Part shown: positions 21,346 to 31,743 of the stretch, one piece after another
How the letters are laid out: each line of letters opens with the position of its first letter
Position numbering within the stretch: the first letter of the stretch is position 1
Assembly: GCF_030272615.1 (NCBI RefSeq)
Contig: NC_081406.1
Coordinates: 212,264,997-212,326,996 of the forward strand
Direction: 5' to 3'
From: Cryptomeria japonica
Lineage: Eukaryota; Streptophyta; Pinopsida; Cupressales; Cupressaceae
DNA: 62,000 bases
Translations under genes and position numbers: made by a program
Notes under the pieces: model-generated
Told to the model about the DNA's origin: nothing
Database searches by the model: none
The model's input: the letters and a program-made list of their open reading frames with translations, nothing else

Positions 21346-23263
21346 TGTTAGGTTCTAGAGGCAACTAAGAGGGGGGGTGGGGGGTGAATCAGTTGTCCAA
21401 TAAATTTCAAACCAAAACTAACTTAACCAAACTTAATGCTTAATATCGGTAAACCAAACTTTAATGTCGGTAGATAGTTTAATAGTTAATTGTAGTACTG
21501 GTAAAGTTTAATGCATGAAACAGAAAGATAAATAACATACACAACACATAACACATTTATTTGTACGTGGAAACCCTGTAAGGGGAAAAACCACAATGGG
21601 AAACCTTACCCTCAATCAGATGATGCTACTACAGATAGTATGTGTGTACAATATGGAGTCTGCACATGCAGAAAGGCGAACTACCTAGAGCTCACTGCTC
21701 AATCACAAAATGGAAGTCACACTGATTACAATTGGATGGTTAAATCCAATGATAATGTATTGCTCAAAATAGAATCTTCATATGCTTGATTCAGTACTGG
21801 TTAAGCACTAATTTGCCTTCTTCAAACCTTCCTTCAATCTTGAATGATGTCTGCGTGTATAGCTCTGCTTATATTCGCATATACCTTATTACAATCCTTT
21901 TCCACTTCTACCACACAATCTCATAAATGAGATCTTACATATATATCAAAACCTAAGACCAAATGAGTAGGTCGGCTCACTAAAATCAATTACAAATGAA
22001 TCAATATGTGATGCATGATGTTGTCTCAATGCATTGTACAATAATAATAAATCATCTTTATCATGTGTCGCGCTGATCTGGAATAGATATGCTTGCCGGT
22101 ACATATCCTGGACGTATTTGCCGGTAACAACAAATATGAAAACCCGATTAGATCAATAATCAAATCACCAAAACCAAGTGTCCAAACAATGTCTTCGACA
22201 TAAGCAAGTAATCTCCAGATGATAACAGATCATCCTTAGTGCTGATGAACAATATAACCTACTAGTGAATCAGATACCGGTGACTGTGCATAAGTCACTG
22301 ACAGTGAAAACTTTAGTGGCTAATATTCGCCAATTGGCTATTTTTTGAAATATGGGAATCAAATTTGGCTAATAATTTCAACTTTTAAGGTGACCCAAAT
22401 CGCTACATTTTTATAAATTTTTATTTTAATTTTATTTAAATCGCCAAAAAATTTATTTTATTAATTTTTTAACCTAAAGATTTGCCACAATATTTGATAC
22501 ATGATTGGATTAGATTCACGAACATTTTATAATTTATTGTAGAAATCCAAATTAATTCACCAATAATATATCATAATCATTAGTTACTTTAGGGTTATAT
22601 CAACAATCTTTTATTTCCACCATTGATTTAAAATATAATCTAATGACCTTCATTGTATTCCATGAGGTAAAATGTACCTACAAGTTGTAATGCTCGGGGG
22701 GTTTGAAATTGCTTTTGAATTGTTGACTTCAATGAAAACCAATGGTCTAAAAGCAATTTTTGGCCCCATGAGTATAACAAATTGTTTGTAAATTTTACCT
22801 CACAAAATAGAAAGAGGGATATTAGATTATTTTAAGTTAATGGTAGAAACCAAATAAAGTATAGTTCTACCCTTAAACTCATTAATGATTTCAACCTTCG
22901 TGCCTTTACTTTTTTATAAAAGATTATTTTTTAATGAAAGGAAATGCAATAGTAATTAACGCATACAATGATTGTTTTCAAAGATTCGCCAATATTCTCT
23001 ACCAAAAAAATTGATATAAATAAATTCGCTAATAAAATTAATTTATTTTTTTATAAAAAGGAAAGATTCGCCAATAAACATTATTATTATTTTTAGAAAA
23101 TATTAAATATTCGCCAAGATTTTATACAATTTTTTGAGGGGGGGTTTCTTAAAGTTATCATTGGTCACTGATCATGTCAATGAACATAACCAAAGATCTC
23201 CAAGTGTTTCTCAAGTGTTGACATCAATGACAAAACCATATCAACATATCTAAAATACCAACA
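21346..23263 (-). repeat. 5' LTR of element C, enlarged by a hAT-like insertion
   Basis: It matches the 3' LTR end to end except for 22302-23171, an insertion plus one 8-bp duplication. It has the C-family mini-hairpin GAGC-TCACT-GCTC (21688-21700) and the G-rich-loop hairpin at 21362-21395, which has one mismatch in this copy. Confidence 0.9.
22302..23163. mobile_element. Non-autonomous hAT-like DNA transposon
   Basis: This 862-bp insertion is flanked by a perfect 8-bp duplication GTCACTGA (22294-22301 and 23164-23171); the other LTR of C has a single copy. Its ends are imperfect inverted repeats: CAGTGAAAACTTTAG on the left against CAATGATAACTTTAA on the right (12 of 15 match). An 8-bp duplication and CA-starting short TIRs are hallmarks of the hAT superfamily. 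No transposase is present. Copies of TTCGCCAA or close variants cluster near both ends (about 22328, 22440, 22984, 23068, 23110), resembling hAT subterminal transposase-binding repeats. Confidence 0.75.
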
Positions 23264-23268
23264 GAAAC

Positions 23269-23772
23269 TGCATATGAAGTATGGAAGAAATTAGAAGAGA
23301 TTTATAGTTGTGATGAACATGTTAAGATTGCCAAAGAGGAGAATTTAAGAGGCAAATTTGATGATAGGAGAATGTCTGAAGGTGAGAATATCCAACAGTA
23401 TGGTCAAAGGATTAAAGAGATAGTTGGTGAGATAAGGAGTGCAGGAGGGAAAGTGGAAGATACCACAGTAATCAGTAAGGTATAGAGAACCCTGCTACCG
23501 GTCTATGCTATTCGAGTTGCAGCTATTCATGAGCTAAAATCAATGACAAGATGAAGGTAACTCTTGACTCTATTATTGGCAAACTTACTACTTTTGAACT
23601 AAATGACTATGATGGTAGTGTACAGAAATCAGAATCTGCATTCAAAGCTTCTATCTCTAACCCATATGTGAGAAGAAGTAGAGATACCGGCCATAGCTAT
23701 GAATCTAGATCCAACAAAGATGTTGAAGATGAAGACAACTTAGTGGAGCTTGAAGTATTGTTGGCAAAATGA
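23269..23772 (+). pseudogene. Gag continuation of element A
   Basis: It continues in frame from 15701. Residues ETAYEVWKKLEEIYSCDEHV, then NIQQYGQRIKEIVGE, match D's Gag middle. A nonsense codon follows ISKV (about 23480), and a stop at about 23552 needs a frame change to the ORF 23551-23772. The zinc-knuckle region (CFACNKIGHIATNFP) is at about 23819-23863 with its last Cys replaced by Phe. Confidence 0.8.
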
Positions 23773-23991
23773 TTGCGTAGAGGCACTAGTAAATATAGAG
23801 GTAAGCTACCTTAAAAATGTTTTGCATGCAACAAGATTGGTCATATAGCAACAAATTTCCCTAATGGTGAAAATGAATACAAGAGAGACAAATTCAAGAA
23901 GTATAAGGGTAAAGGAAAGAGAGATTGTCTTGTAGCTATTGACAGTGGTATTACTGATGAAGAATATGATGATGATGCTAGTGAAGATATT

Positions 23992-24264
23992 GTGTTTGTA
24001 TCTATTAAGGAAGAAATATCATATCAAAAGGTACTTGTATCCAGAATGGATAACTATGATGATTGGATCATTGATGGTGGTTGTTCACATCACATGATCG
24101 GTGATCGGAGCAAATTTCTCTCCTTGAAGGAATTTGATGGTGGTGTTGTCAGATTTGGCAATGACTCACCCTGTATGGTTAAAGGTAAGGGAGTTATTTC
24201 TCTTAATGGGAAGAGCAGTGCTAACGATGTCTATTGGGTTGAAGGCCTAAAAATAATCTTTTAA
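23992..24264 (+). pseudogene. Aspartic protease region of element A
   Basis: The ORF contains DDWIIDGGCSHHMIGDRSKF, the copia retropepsin active site, with the catalytic DSG changed to DGG. FGNDSPCMVKGKGVISLNGK follows. The protease would cut the Gag-Pol polyprotein. A frameshift after GLKIIF truncates the ORF, while the next LLSVAQ-type segment continues in another frame. Confidence 0.8.
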
Positions 24265-24569
24265 GTGTGGCACAACTTAATGATAGAGGATACCCACTGG
24301 AGTTTAGAAATGGAATGTGCAAAATCTTTGACAACAAAGGTGAATTGATTGCAACCAGGAAATAGACCAAAGGTAATCTATTTCATCTCAATCCTAAAGT
24401 TAGCAACTATTTGATTGGAAAAATAGATAATAGCTGGCTTTAGCATAGGAGATTTTGTCATATAAATTTTGACAATATTGTTAAAGTAAGCAAGTCTAAG
24501 ACAGTTTGAGGTCTGCCTCAACTAGACAAACCGGTTAATGCTTTTTGTAAAGAATGTCAACTATGAAAG

Positions 24570-25570
24570 ATGACTTCTTCAACTTTCAAGAGCAAGTCCT
24601 TCTCAACAAAGCACTTGTTAGATTTAGTTCATAGAGATCTATGTGGACCAATAAGAACAAGAAGCATTCAAGGTGACATATACTTCATGATCTTCACTGA
24701 TGATTGTTCAAGGATGATGTGGGTCACATTCTTGAATGATAATAATGAAGGTTTTGGTAAATTCAAGGCATTCAGAGCCTTAGCTGAGAAAAAGAGTGGC
24801 AAAAAGATAAAATGTCTAAGAACAGATCAAGGTAGTGAATTCACTTCTATGGAGTTCACTAAGTATTGTGATGATAATGGTATCAAGTGGCAGTTTTCTA
24901 CACCAAGGACACCACAATAGAATGGTATAGCAGAGAGAAACAACCGACCAGTGGTTGAAGCTGCTAGGACTATGTTGATACAAGGAGGTGTAGAACTTTT
25001 TTTTGGAAAGAAGCTGTAAGTACAACTGTCTACACAATGAACCAAGTTTTGGTGAAAAGAGGTAAGGACAATACCCCATATGAGTATTGGTATGGGAGAC
25101 CACCTGCTGTTAGCTATTTTAAGATATTTGGAAGCAAATGTTTTATTAAAAGAGGTGATTACATAAGCAAGTTTGAAGCTAAGAGTGATGAAGGCATATT
25201 TCTTGGCTATTCCACCAAGAGTAAGGCCTATAAATGCTTCAACAACCGGACACATAAAAATGTTGAAAGTGTTGATGTTCATGTAGATGAATGTCCTGAA
25301 GTTTCAGAAGGAACCAGTTCTGAGAAGAAGGATGAAGATCCTTGCATTTTGCTTTTGGAACCTGAAACTATTAAATTAGAAACCGGTAAAGCAAATCCTG
25401 ATGTACTTGTTCAACCTGAACAAATGAATTCAGAGGAAGATGATAATGAAGAAGTTGAACTTGAAGAGAATGATCATGTTATTCCCAGGTATGTGAGACT
25501 GAATCATAGTCTTGAACAAATAATTGGGGATAAGGATGTCGATGTACTAACTAGAAGGAGAATAAGATAG
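24570..25570 (+). pseudogene. Integrase of element A
   Basis: ORF 24570-24920 has LVHRDLCGPIRTRSIQGDIY, TDDCSRMMWVTF and LRTDQGSEFTSMEF. The Glu motif NGIAERNN follows a stop at about 24918. After a frameshift near 25010, ORF 25037-25570 has YEYWYGRPPAVSYFKIFGSK and IFLGYSTKSKAYKCFNNR, then an acidic linker. The catalytic Asp, Asp and Glu positions are all recognisable. Confidence 0.85.
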
Positions 25571-25619
25571 AACTCTTGCATGATCTCCACCTTTGAACCT
25601 AGAAGTGCTAAGGAGGCAT

Positions 25620-26683
25620 TTGGTGATGATCAATGGGTGAAAGCTATGGAGGAGGAGTTGGATCAAATTGAGAAGAACAACACTTGGACCTTGGTACCCC
25701 AATCGGTAAACAAGAATGTTATAGATACTAAATAGGTGTTCAGAAACAAGTTAAATGAAGATGGTGTTGTAGTTCACAATAAGGCAAGATTAGTATGCAA
25801 AGGTTATGCGCAAGAAGAAGGAGAAGACTATGGAGAAAATTTTGCACCAATAGAAAGAATGGAAGGTGTTAGAACATTACTTGCATTTGCAGCTCATAAG
25901 AAGTTCAAGGTATACCAGATGGATGTTAAGTCTGCAATCTTGAATGGGATACTGGAAGAAGAGGTTTATATAGAGCAGCCCGATGGTTATGCATTGATAG
26001 ATAAGGAAGACATGGTATGCAAATTGCATAAAGCTTTGTACGGATTAAAGCAGGCACCCAGAGCATGGTATGAATGGTTTCATACTCATCTGATGAAGAT
26101 AGGCTTTGCTAGAACCAGTGATGATAACAACATTTATCTCAAGTTTGAAGGAGATGAAATACTGGTTAGTGAAGTATTTGTAGATGACATTATACTTGGA
26201 GGTAATGATGACATGAGTAATTGTTTTGCAGATGAAATGCAAAATGATTTTGAGATATCATTAGTAAGGGAAATAAAAAAATTCATAGGCTTACAAATAC
26301 AACAGATGAAGAATGGCATTTTCATTACTCAACCCAAGTATGTGAAAGAGGTTTTGAAGACTTTTGGTATGAGTGACTGTAAACCAGTTGGAACCCCAAT
26401 GGTTATAGGTTTTAAATTGTCCAAGGAAGATGCATATAAGTCTGTAGATGAAAAGGAATACAGGTCAATGATTGGAAAATTACACTATGTTGTTCACATT
26501 CGACTAGATATTGCCCATGCAGTTGGTATTGTTGCTAGATTTCAGAAGAATCCAAAGGAGACACATCTGATGGCAATCAAGAGAGTTTTTAGATATCTGA
26601 AAGGTACTATTGACTATGGGTTATGGTATCCATATGGTGGAAATTTTAGATATCTGAAAGGTACTATTGACTATGGGTTATGA
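25620..26683 (+). pseudogene. Reverse transcriptase of element A
   Basis: The 315-codon ORF 25736-26683 spans most of [57 protein letters not shown] and VFVDDIILGGND, then the connecting segment to FRYLKGT. The N-terminal [18 protein letters not shown] lies upstream, cut off by a TAG in place of Trp at about 25733. The end carries a 57-nt tandem duplication that replaces the start of RNase H. Confidence 0.85.
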
Positions 26684-26690
26684 TATCTGA
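26591..26690 (+). repeat. 57-nt tandem duplication at the RT/RNase H junction of A
   Basis: The block AGATATCTGAAAGGTACTAT starts at 26591 and again at 26648, a period of 57 nt (19 codons), followed by a partial third start at about 26682. It takes the place of the segment that in D encodes VFIDADWAGNVDDQ, so the first catalytic Asp region of RNase H is missing. Confidence 0.75.
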
Positions 26691-26803
26691 AGAGTACTAC
26701 TAGTGGATAATTCTTTCTAGGAGGAAGGCTAGTTTCATGGAGTAGTAAAAAGTAGAGTTGTACTTCACAATCTACTGTTGAAGCTAAGTATGTAGCAATT
26801 TAT

Positions 26804-27121
26804 ATGAACTGCATACAAGCTATGTGGATGAGGCACATTTTGGAAGGTTTGAAGATGGAAATCTCAGAACCAATAAAGATTTTGTGTGATAATACAAGTG
26901 CAATAAAAATTTCTAAAAATCCTCTTTTGCACACAAGGACTAAGCACATTGAATTGAAATATCACTTTTTGAGGGAAAATTTTAAAAGTAAAGATGTTAT
27001 CTTGGAACATGTTTCTACCAAGGAGCAACTTGTAGATATCTTTACCAAACCTCTACCTAAGACCACTTTCGAGTATCTTAGAAGTCAATTGGGGGTTATC
27101 CCTCTTCATAAAGTTAGTTGA
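26804..27121 (+). pseudogene. RNase H C-terminal part of element A
   Basis: Residues include MWMRHILEGLKMEISEPIKI, LCDNTSAIKISKNPLLHTRT, then EQLVDIFTKPLPKTTFEYLR. The end GVIPLHKVS matches D's GVLPLQEVN. The preceding part (26700-26800) has stops. Confidence 0.85.
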
Positions 27122-27265
27122 GCATGATGCTGATTGCATCAATCCCTGAACTACTTGCAGAATTTTATATGGATTGATGAAGAAGTGGATGTATTCCACA
27201 AGGGGAGCATCAAGTTGTAGAATGATGTTGATGCACAGTGAGAGAAAAATTACATGTTTTACTTT
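27122..27265 (+). other. 3' untranslated segment of A before insertion D
   Basis: Resembles the corresponding region of D (both have AAGGGGAGCA). It ends with ACTTT (27261-27265), the left target site of element D. Confidence 0.6.
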
Positions 27266-28779
27266 TGATAACTCAATGATGAACGAATAGTACCAAATCG
27301 GTACTGAGAGGGGAGGGTGAATCAGTAAGACAAAATACTGTCCTAAACCGGTTCAACAATAATTACTCCAAATGACTAGCAAACACTGACACCAGTTTGA
27401 AACAGAGTACAACCGGTAAAACCCAGAATAATTAAAAAAATCATAAACCGGTTACTCACTTAGTTTTCTACTCAACTCAAAACTACACTACCATTTCACC
27501 CTTATGCATGAATAGGTAATCTATCATCATATCTTCACAATAGCCAGTTCAACATGTTTTATTGATAGGCATAAAACACAGAACCATCATATGCTTAACA
27601 AGCAATAACAAAGCATCACAAGATAAAAGCATCACACATGACACACATATTTTTCATGTGGAAACCCAACTTGGAAAAACCACGGTGGGGATGAATACCC
27701 ACAAGCTATTTTTGAACTCTTTGGAAGTCCGCTCTGTTAGGAGCCTTGTTCGGTTAAAGACATTACAAAAGGTTATGCTAGGAACCGATCCTGTTAGAGA
27801 TCACTCGGTTAAGGGATGGCTACAATACCCGGTTAAGGGTTAAACCTTGTTAAGGGTACCTTGTTAGAGGATTTCAAGAACTCAATAGCTAAAGGATTTC
27901 CAGAGCTCTCTAGCTTTCCAGATCTCAATAACTTCAAGTTACCCTATTAAGGGGTTTACAGCAAGCCAATTAAGGCTACCCTGTTAGGGGATTTTCCAAC
28001 TGTTGAGGTGGTTAGAGATCAATAGGTATTACAATGATCTAGTAATAGCACTCAATGCCAATGCAGATCCACTTAAGCTCCTCTTCACCTTCTGCACTTA
28101 CACTCTGCAGGTATCACTTCTCTCCTTTGGTCTGGCAAGAATCATGTATCCCTTCCCTTGGATACTCACACACAACTTTTGCCAACTCTTTCTGAAAGAA
28201 TCACAACATCGACCTTATAGGACAATAGACAGGTTGGTAGCATAAACCCTAGACCTGTTAGGTTAAGGAATTCAAATGGTTCAATCTTGACCGTTGATCA
28301 TACTGTATTGAATGCAATAGATCTTGAATAAATATCAAGACATTCTTTATCATTCATTATCCATCGACTTCATGGTGGCTGATAATCCATCACGCGTTTT
28401 CACCATTTACAAAATTCGCACATTCCCGAGGTAGATAGGGATAGTCTTCTTCATGCAAGATCCTTCATGCACACAAGGCTGACGTGGCAACATGATCTGT
28501 TCTTTGTTATACTACTAACTCATCACACAAAGATCACTGATTGAGTCACACAAGCTTGAGGTACTCCAACTAGAAATCCTGAAGTGGAAACTACCTACCA
28601 ACCGGTAGTCATACAATGCTTCCATGTGCCAGTTCTCATGACTACATGTCAGTTCACCTTGAACAAATATACCGCTTTACTTTGGCATATATACCGGTTC
28701 TCTCTTCATATCACATATTGACATCAATGACAACATACAATATCATTATGTCCTCATACCAGTTCGCATAATGCCAACA
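27266..28779 (-). repeat. 3' LTR of element D
   Basis: The 1514-bp LTR runs from TGATAACTCAATGATG to ATAATGCCAACA. It has the TACTGA/TCAGTA hairpin with a G-rich loop (27302-27327), a GTGGG/CCCAC hairpin (27685-27702) and a mini-hairpin array (27731-27990). One telomere-like AAACCCT unit fewer than the other LTR is present near 28247. Confidence 0.9.
27731..27990 (-). other. Mini-hairpin array in LTR D
   Basis: Perfect stems with TGTTAG-like loops as written on plus: GCTC/GAGC (27731-27744), GATC/GATC (27787-27802), ACCC/GGGT (27827-27840), CCTT/AAGG (27845-27855), CCT/AGG (27859-27870), CCC/GGG (27952-27963), AGCC/GGCT (27964-27977) and CCC/GGG (27979-27990). The second LTR repeats the array with a few changes. 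Confidence 0.65.
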
Positions 28780-28780
28780 A

Positions 28781-28905
28781 TCTCCCCCTTTGGCATTGAT
28801 GGCAATATACAAAGATATCTCTCTGCTTCGCATCTTCTCCCCCTATTTCTGCAAATATCTTCTCCGCTTTACATCTTCTCCCCCTTTGACAATAATGCCA
28901 AAGTG
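28781..28905 (-). other. Polypurine tract and extra PPT-like motifs of element D
   Basis: The minus strand reads CAAAGGGGGAGA at the LTR edge (28781-28792). Two further purine tracts, ATAGGGGGAGAAGATG and CAAAGGGGGAGAAGATG, lie at about 28830-28846 and 28876-28892. Repeated PPTs are known from some plant copia lineages such as Sireviruses. Confidence 0.7.
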
Positions 28906-29024
28906 GAGGCATAAGTTTCCCTGTTCCATTATGCTGCTCCCCTTAAGGAGTAGCATCCTTCAACACATCAATCCTGAAGAAAGATTTGACTATGCAATAC
29001 ATGACTGATGTGGAGCATATACCT

Positions 29025-29342
29025 TTAGTTCACCTCCTGAAGGGGCAGTACCCCTAATTCACCTCTTAAGTGTGTAAATGTAGTCTTTGGGAGAGGCTTG
29101 GTGAATATGTCTGCTAACTGCTCCTTACTGTCCACATGCTCCAGTGCAGTCTCTTTGTTCTGAACCTTTTCCCTCAAGAAATGATACTTAAGCTCAAAGT
29201 ACTTGGTTCTAGAATGTAAAACCGGATTCTTTGAAATATTGATAGCACTTGTATTATCGTAGAATATACTTACCAGTTCAGATACAGGGATTTTGAAGCC
29301 ATTTAATACATGCTTCATCCAAATTGTCTGAGTGTAGTTCAT
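29025..29342 (-). pseudogene. RNase H C-terminal part of element D
   Basis: The 105-codon piece has QTIWMKHVLNGFKIPVSELV, YDNTSAINISKNPVLHSRTK, then EQLADIFTKPLPKTTFTHLR and a terminal GVLPLQEVN. One TAG at about 29393 separates it from the RT-RNase H ORF; otherwise the domain is well kept. Confidence 0.85.
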
Positions 29343-29390
29343 GAAAGCTGCAACATACTCTGCTTTCGTTGTAGACTGAGAGATACAACT

Positions 29391-30143
29391 CTACTTATTA
29401 CTCATCCATGAGACCAGTCTACCACCAAGAAAGAATGCACCACTGGTTGTGCTTTTCTGGTCATCCACATTACCAGCCCAATCAGCATCTATGAACACTT
29501 TCAAGTTGAAGTCCTTGCTATATGGATACCACAATCCATAGTCAACAGTTCCCTTCAGATACCTAAGAATCTGCTTGACTGCAACCAAGTGGGATTCTCT
29601 TGGAATTTTCTGGAACCTTGTAGTAATACCAACTGCATGTGCAATATCTGGTCTATTATGCACTACATAATGCAACTTACCAATCATTGATCGGTATTCC
29701 TTCTCATCAACCAATGCGGAATCATCCTCTTTTGATAATTTGCAATCGGTCACTATCGATGTACCAACCGATTTGCTATCTTCCATGCCAAAGGTCTTCA
29801 ACACCTCTTTGACATACTTGGATTGAGTGATAAAGATTCCATCCTTCATCTGTTGGATTTGTAGTCCAATGAAGAACTTAATCTCCCCTATGAGTGACAT
29901 CTCAAACTCTTCCTTCATCTCATCAGCAAACTCATCACTCATCTTGTCATCTCCACCAAAGATAATGTCATCAACAAATACCTCACAGATCAGGATTTGA
30001 TCTCCTTCAGACTTCAAGTAGATATTACTATCTTCACTTGTTCTCTCAAATCCAATCTTCACAAGATGGGAATGAAGGTGCTCATACCATGCCCTAGGTG
30101 CTTGCTTTAGACCATATAAGGCTTTATGTATCCTACATACCAT
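29391..30143 (-). pseudogene. Reverse transcriptase C-terminal part and RNase H start, element D
   Basis: The 250-codon ORF has [19 protein letters not shown] near residues 8-26, [12 protein letters not shown] near 52-63, the connecting segment YRSMIGKLHYVVHNRPDIAH, and VFIDADWAGNVDDQKSTTSG, the first RNase H catalytic Asp block. GGRLVSWMSNK then ends at a stop. The catalytic boxes of both enzymes are present. Confidence 0.88.
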
Positions 30144-30176
30144 GTCACTATCTTCAGATAGGGAAAAACCATCCGG

Positions 30177-30509
30177 TTAATCAATATATTCCTCCTCTTC
30201 AAGTACACCATTTAGGAATGCAGATTTTACATCCATTTGATATACTTTGAAGCCTTTAAAAGCTGCATATGCAAGAAGTATATGAACTCCTTCCAATTTG
30301 GCTACAAGAGCAAAGGTTTCTCCATAGTCTTCTCCTTCTTCTTGAGCATATCCTTTGCACACCAATCTGGCTTTGTTCCTAATCACTGTGCCATCCTCAT
30401 TCAGCTTATTTCTGAACACCCATTTGGTGCCCATGACATTTTTATGCTCTAGACTGGGTACCAAGGACCATGTACCATTTTTCTCTATCTGGTCAAGTTC
30501 CTCTTCCAT
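30177..30509 (-). pseudogene. Reverse transcriptase N-terminal part of element D
   Basis: Residues run from [20 protein letters not shown] through [20 protein letters not shown] to [20 protein letters not shown], with the first catalytic Asp region. A stop after EEEYID (where QPDG is usual) separates it from the next ORF by about 35 nt. Confidence 0.85.
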
Positions 30510-30977
30510 TGCCTTGATCTAGGCTTCATCTTTATGAGCCTCTTTGAATGATTTAGGCTCAAATTCAGAGATCATACATGAGTTTTCTTTGATCTTTCTT
30601 CTTGTAAGGATTCCTGCATCCTTATCTCCTATGATCTGTTTAGGATCATGATTCAGCTTGACATACCGAGGAATAGTCTTGACTGGTTCTTCTTGCTTTT
30701 CCTATTCATCCTCATCTTCATCAGCATCATCATTCACCAGTTCAGGAACATTGTTACTAGAACTTAGTTGACTGACAACCGGTTCCCAAAAGGTTGCAAC
30801 CGACTCATTTACAGCTTGCTCATCGTCGATTTCCTTCAGTTTCTCAGAGGTTTCATCAACTCTCACATTGATGCTTTCCATAATTCTCTGAGTCCTATTG
30901 TTGAAACACTTGAGAGCTTTACTCTTGGTGGAACATCCTAGGAATATTCCCTCATTACATTTTGCATCAATTTTTCT

Positions 30978-31600
30978 CTAGTGTTCATTCCTCTTGATGT
31001 AACATTTGCTACCAAACACTCTAAAGTAGCTAACCATAGGTGTCTTACCGGTCCAGTACTCATAAGGAGTTTTATCCTTACCTTTCTTGATGAGTACCCG
31101 GTTCATTGTGTAGACTACAATGCTCACCGCTTCTCTCCAAAAGGTGTGAGCTACCTTTCCTTGAATCAACATGGTTCTAGTTGCTTCAACCATAGTCCAC
31201 TTATTCCTCTCTTCTAGGCCATTTTGCTGTAGAGTCCGGGGGGTAGATAATTGCCTCTTGATGCCAGATTCTTCACAATACTTGTTGAATTCACCGGAAA
31301 TGAATTCCCCTCCTTGATCAGTTCTAAGACACTTGATCCTTTTACCGCTTCCTTCTCCACTAATGCTCTGAAAGATTTGAACTTCATAAAGGTTTCGGAC
31401 TTTTCTTTCAAGAATGTGACCCACATCATTCTTGAGTAGTTAACAGTGAGAATCATGAAGTACCTATCACCCTGCACACTTCTAGTATTCATAGGACCAC
31501 ACAAATCAGTATGCACAAGATCAAGAAAGTTGTCAGCAGTGAAAGATTTATCTTTAAAGGTTGAGGAAGACATTTTCTCCAATTGACACTCTCTGCACAA
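30978..31600 (-). pseudogene. Integrase of element D
   Basis: ORF 31600-31214 has CRECQLEKMSSSTF (pre-integrase end), LVHTDLCGPMNTRSVQGDRY, and LTVNYSRMMWV where other copies have a DDYSRM-type segment. The frame shifts at about 31350-31420 into ORF 31424-30978, which has LRTDQGGEFISGEFNKYCEE, QQNGLEERNKWTMVEATRTM and FRVFGSKCYIKRNEH. The three acidic catalytic positions are recognisable, but the frameshift inactivates the protein. Confidence 0.85.
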
Positions 31601-31743
31601 GGTATTATCTTGATCTTACTAGCCTTCACAATGGTATCAAAGTTTACATGGCAGAGTCTCCTATGTCATATCCAGCTATCATCAAACTTAGCCATAAGAC
31701 ATGTACTTATATTTGCATTCAGATGAAATAGGTTACCTTTGGT

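Larger units (their letters stand above)
15702..23263 (-). mobile_element. Copia element C, inserted in the gag of A
   Basis: LTRs lie at 15702-16771 (3' LTR) and 21346-23263 (5' LTR), flanked by perfect GAAAC duplications (15697-15701 and 23264-23268). The element is 7562 bp, about 6692 bp without the hAT-like insertion in its 5' LTR. Pol runs right to left: gag, zinc knuckle, protease, integrase, RT, RNase H. Its Gag belongs to a different family from A and D. Several stops interrupt it. LTR identity, about 94% by eye, is higher than that of A, as expected for a later insertion. Confidence 0.92.

Noticed and set aside
24827-25282. 151-aa minus-strand ORF
   Set aside because: Antisense shadow of the integrase of element A.
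27562-27843. 93-aa ORF found again at 33440-33721
   Set aside because: The duplicate is simply the same position in the two LTRs of element D; mini-hairpin sequence explains the frame.
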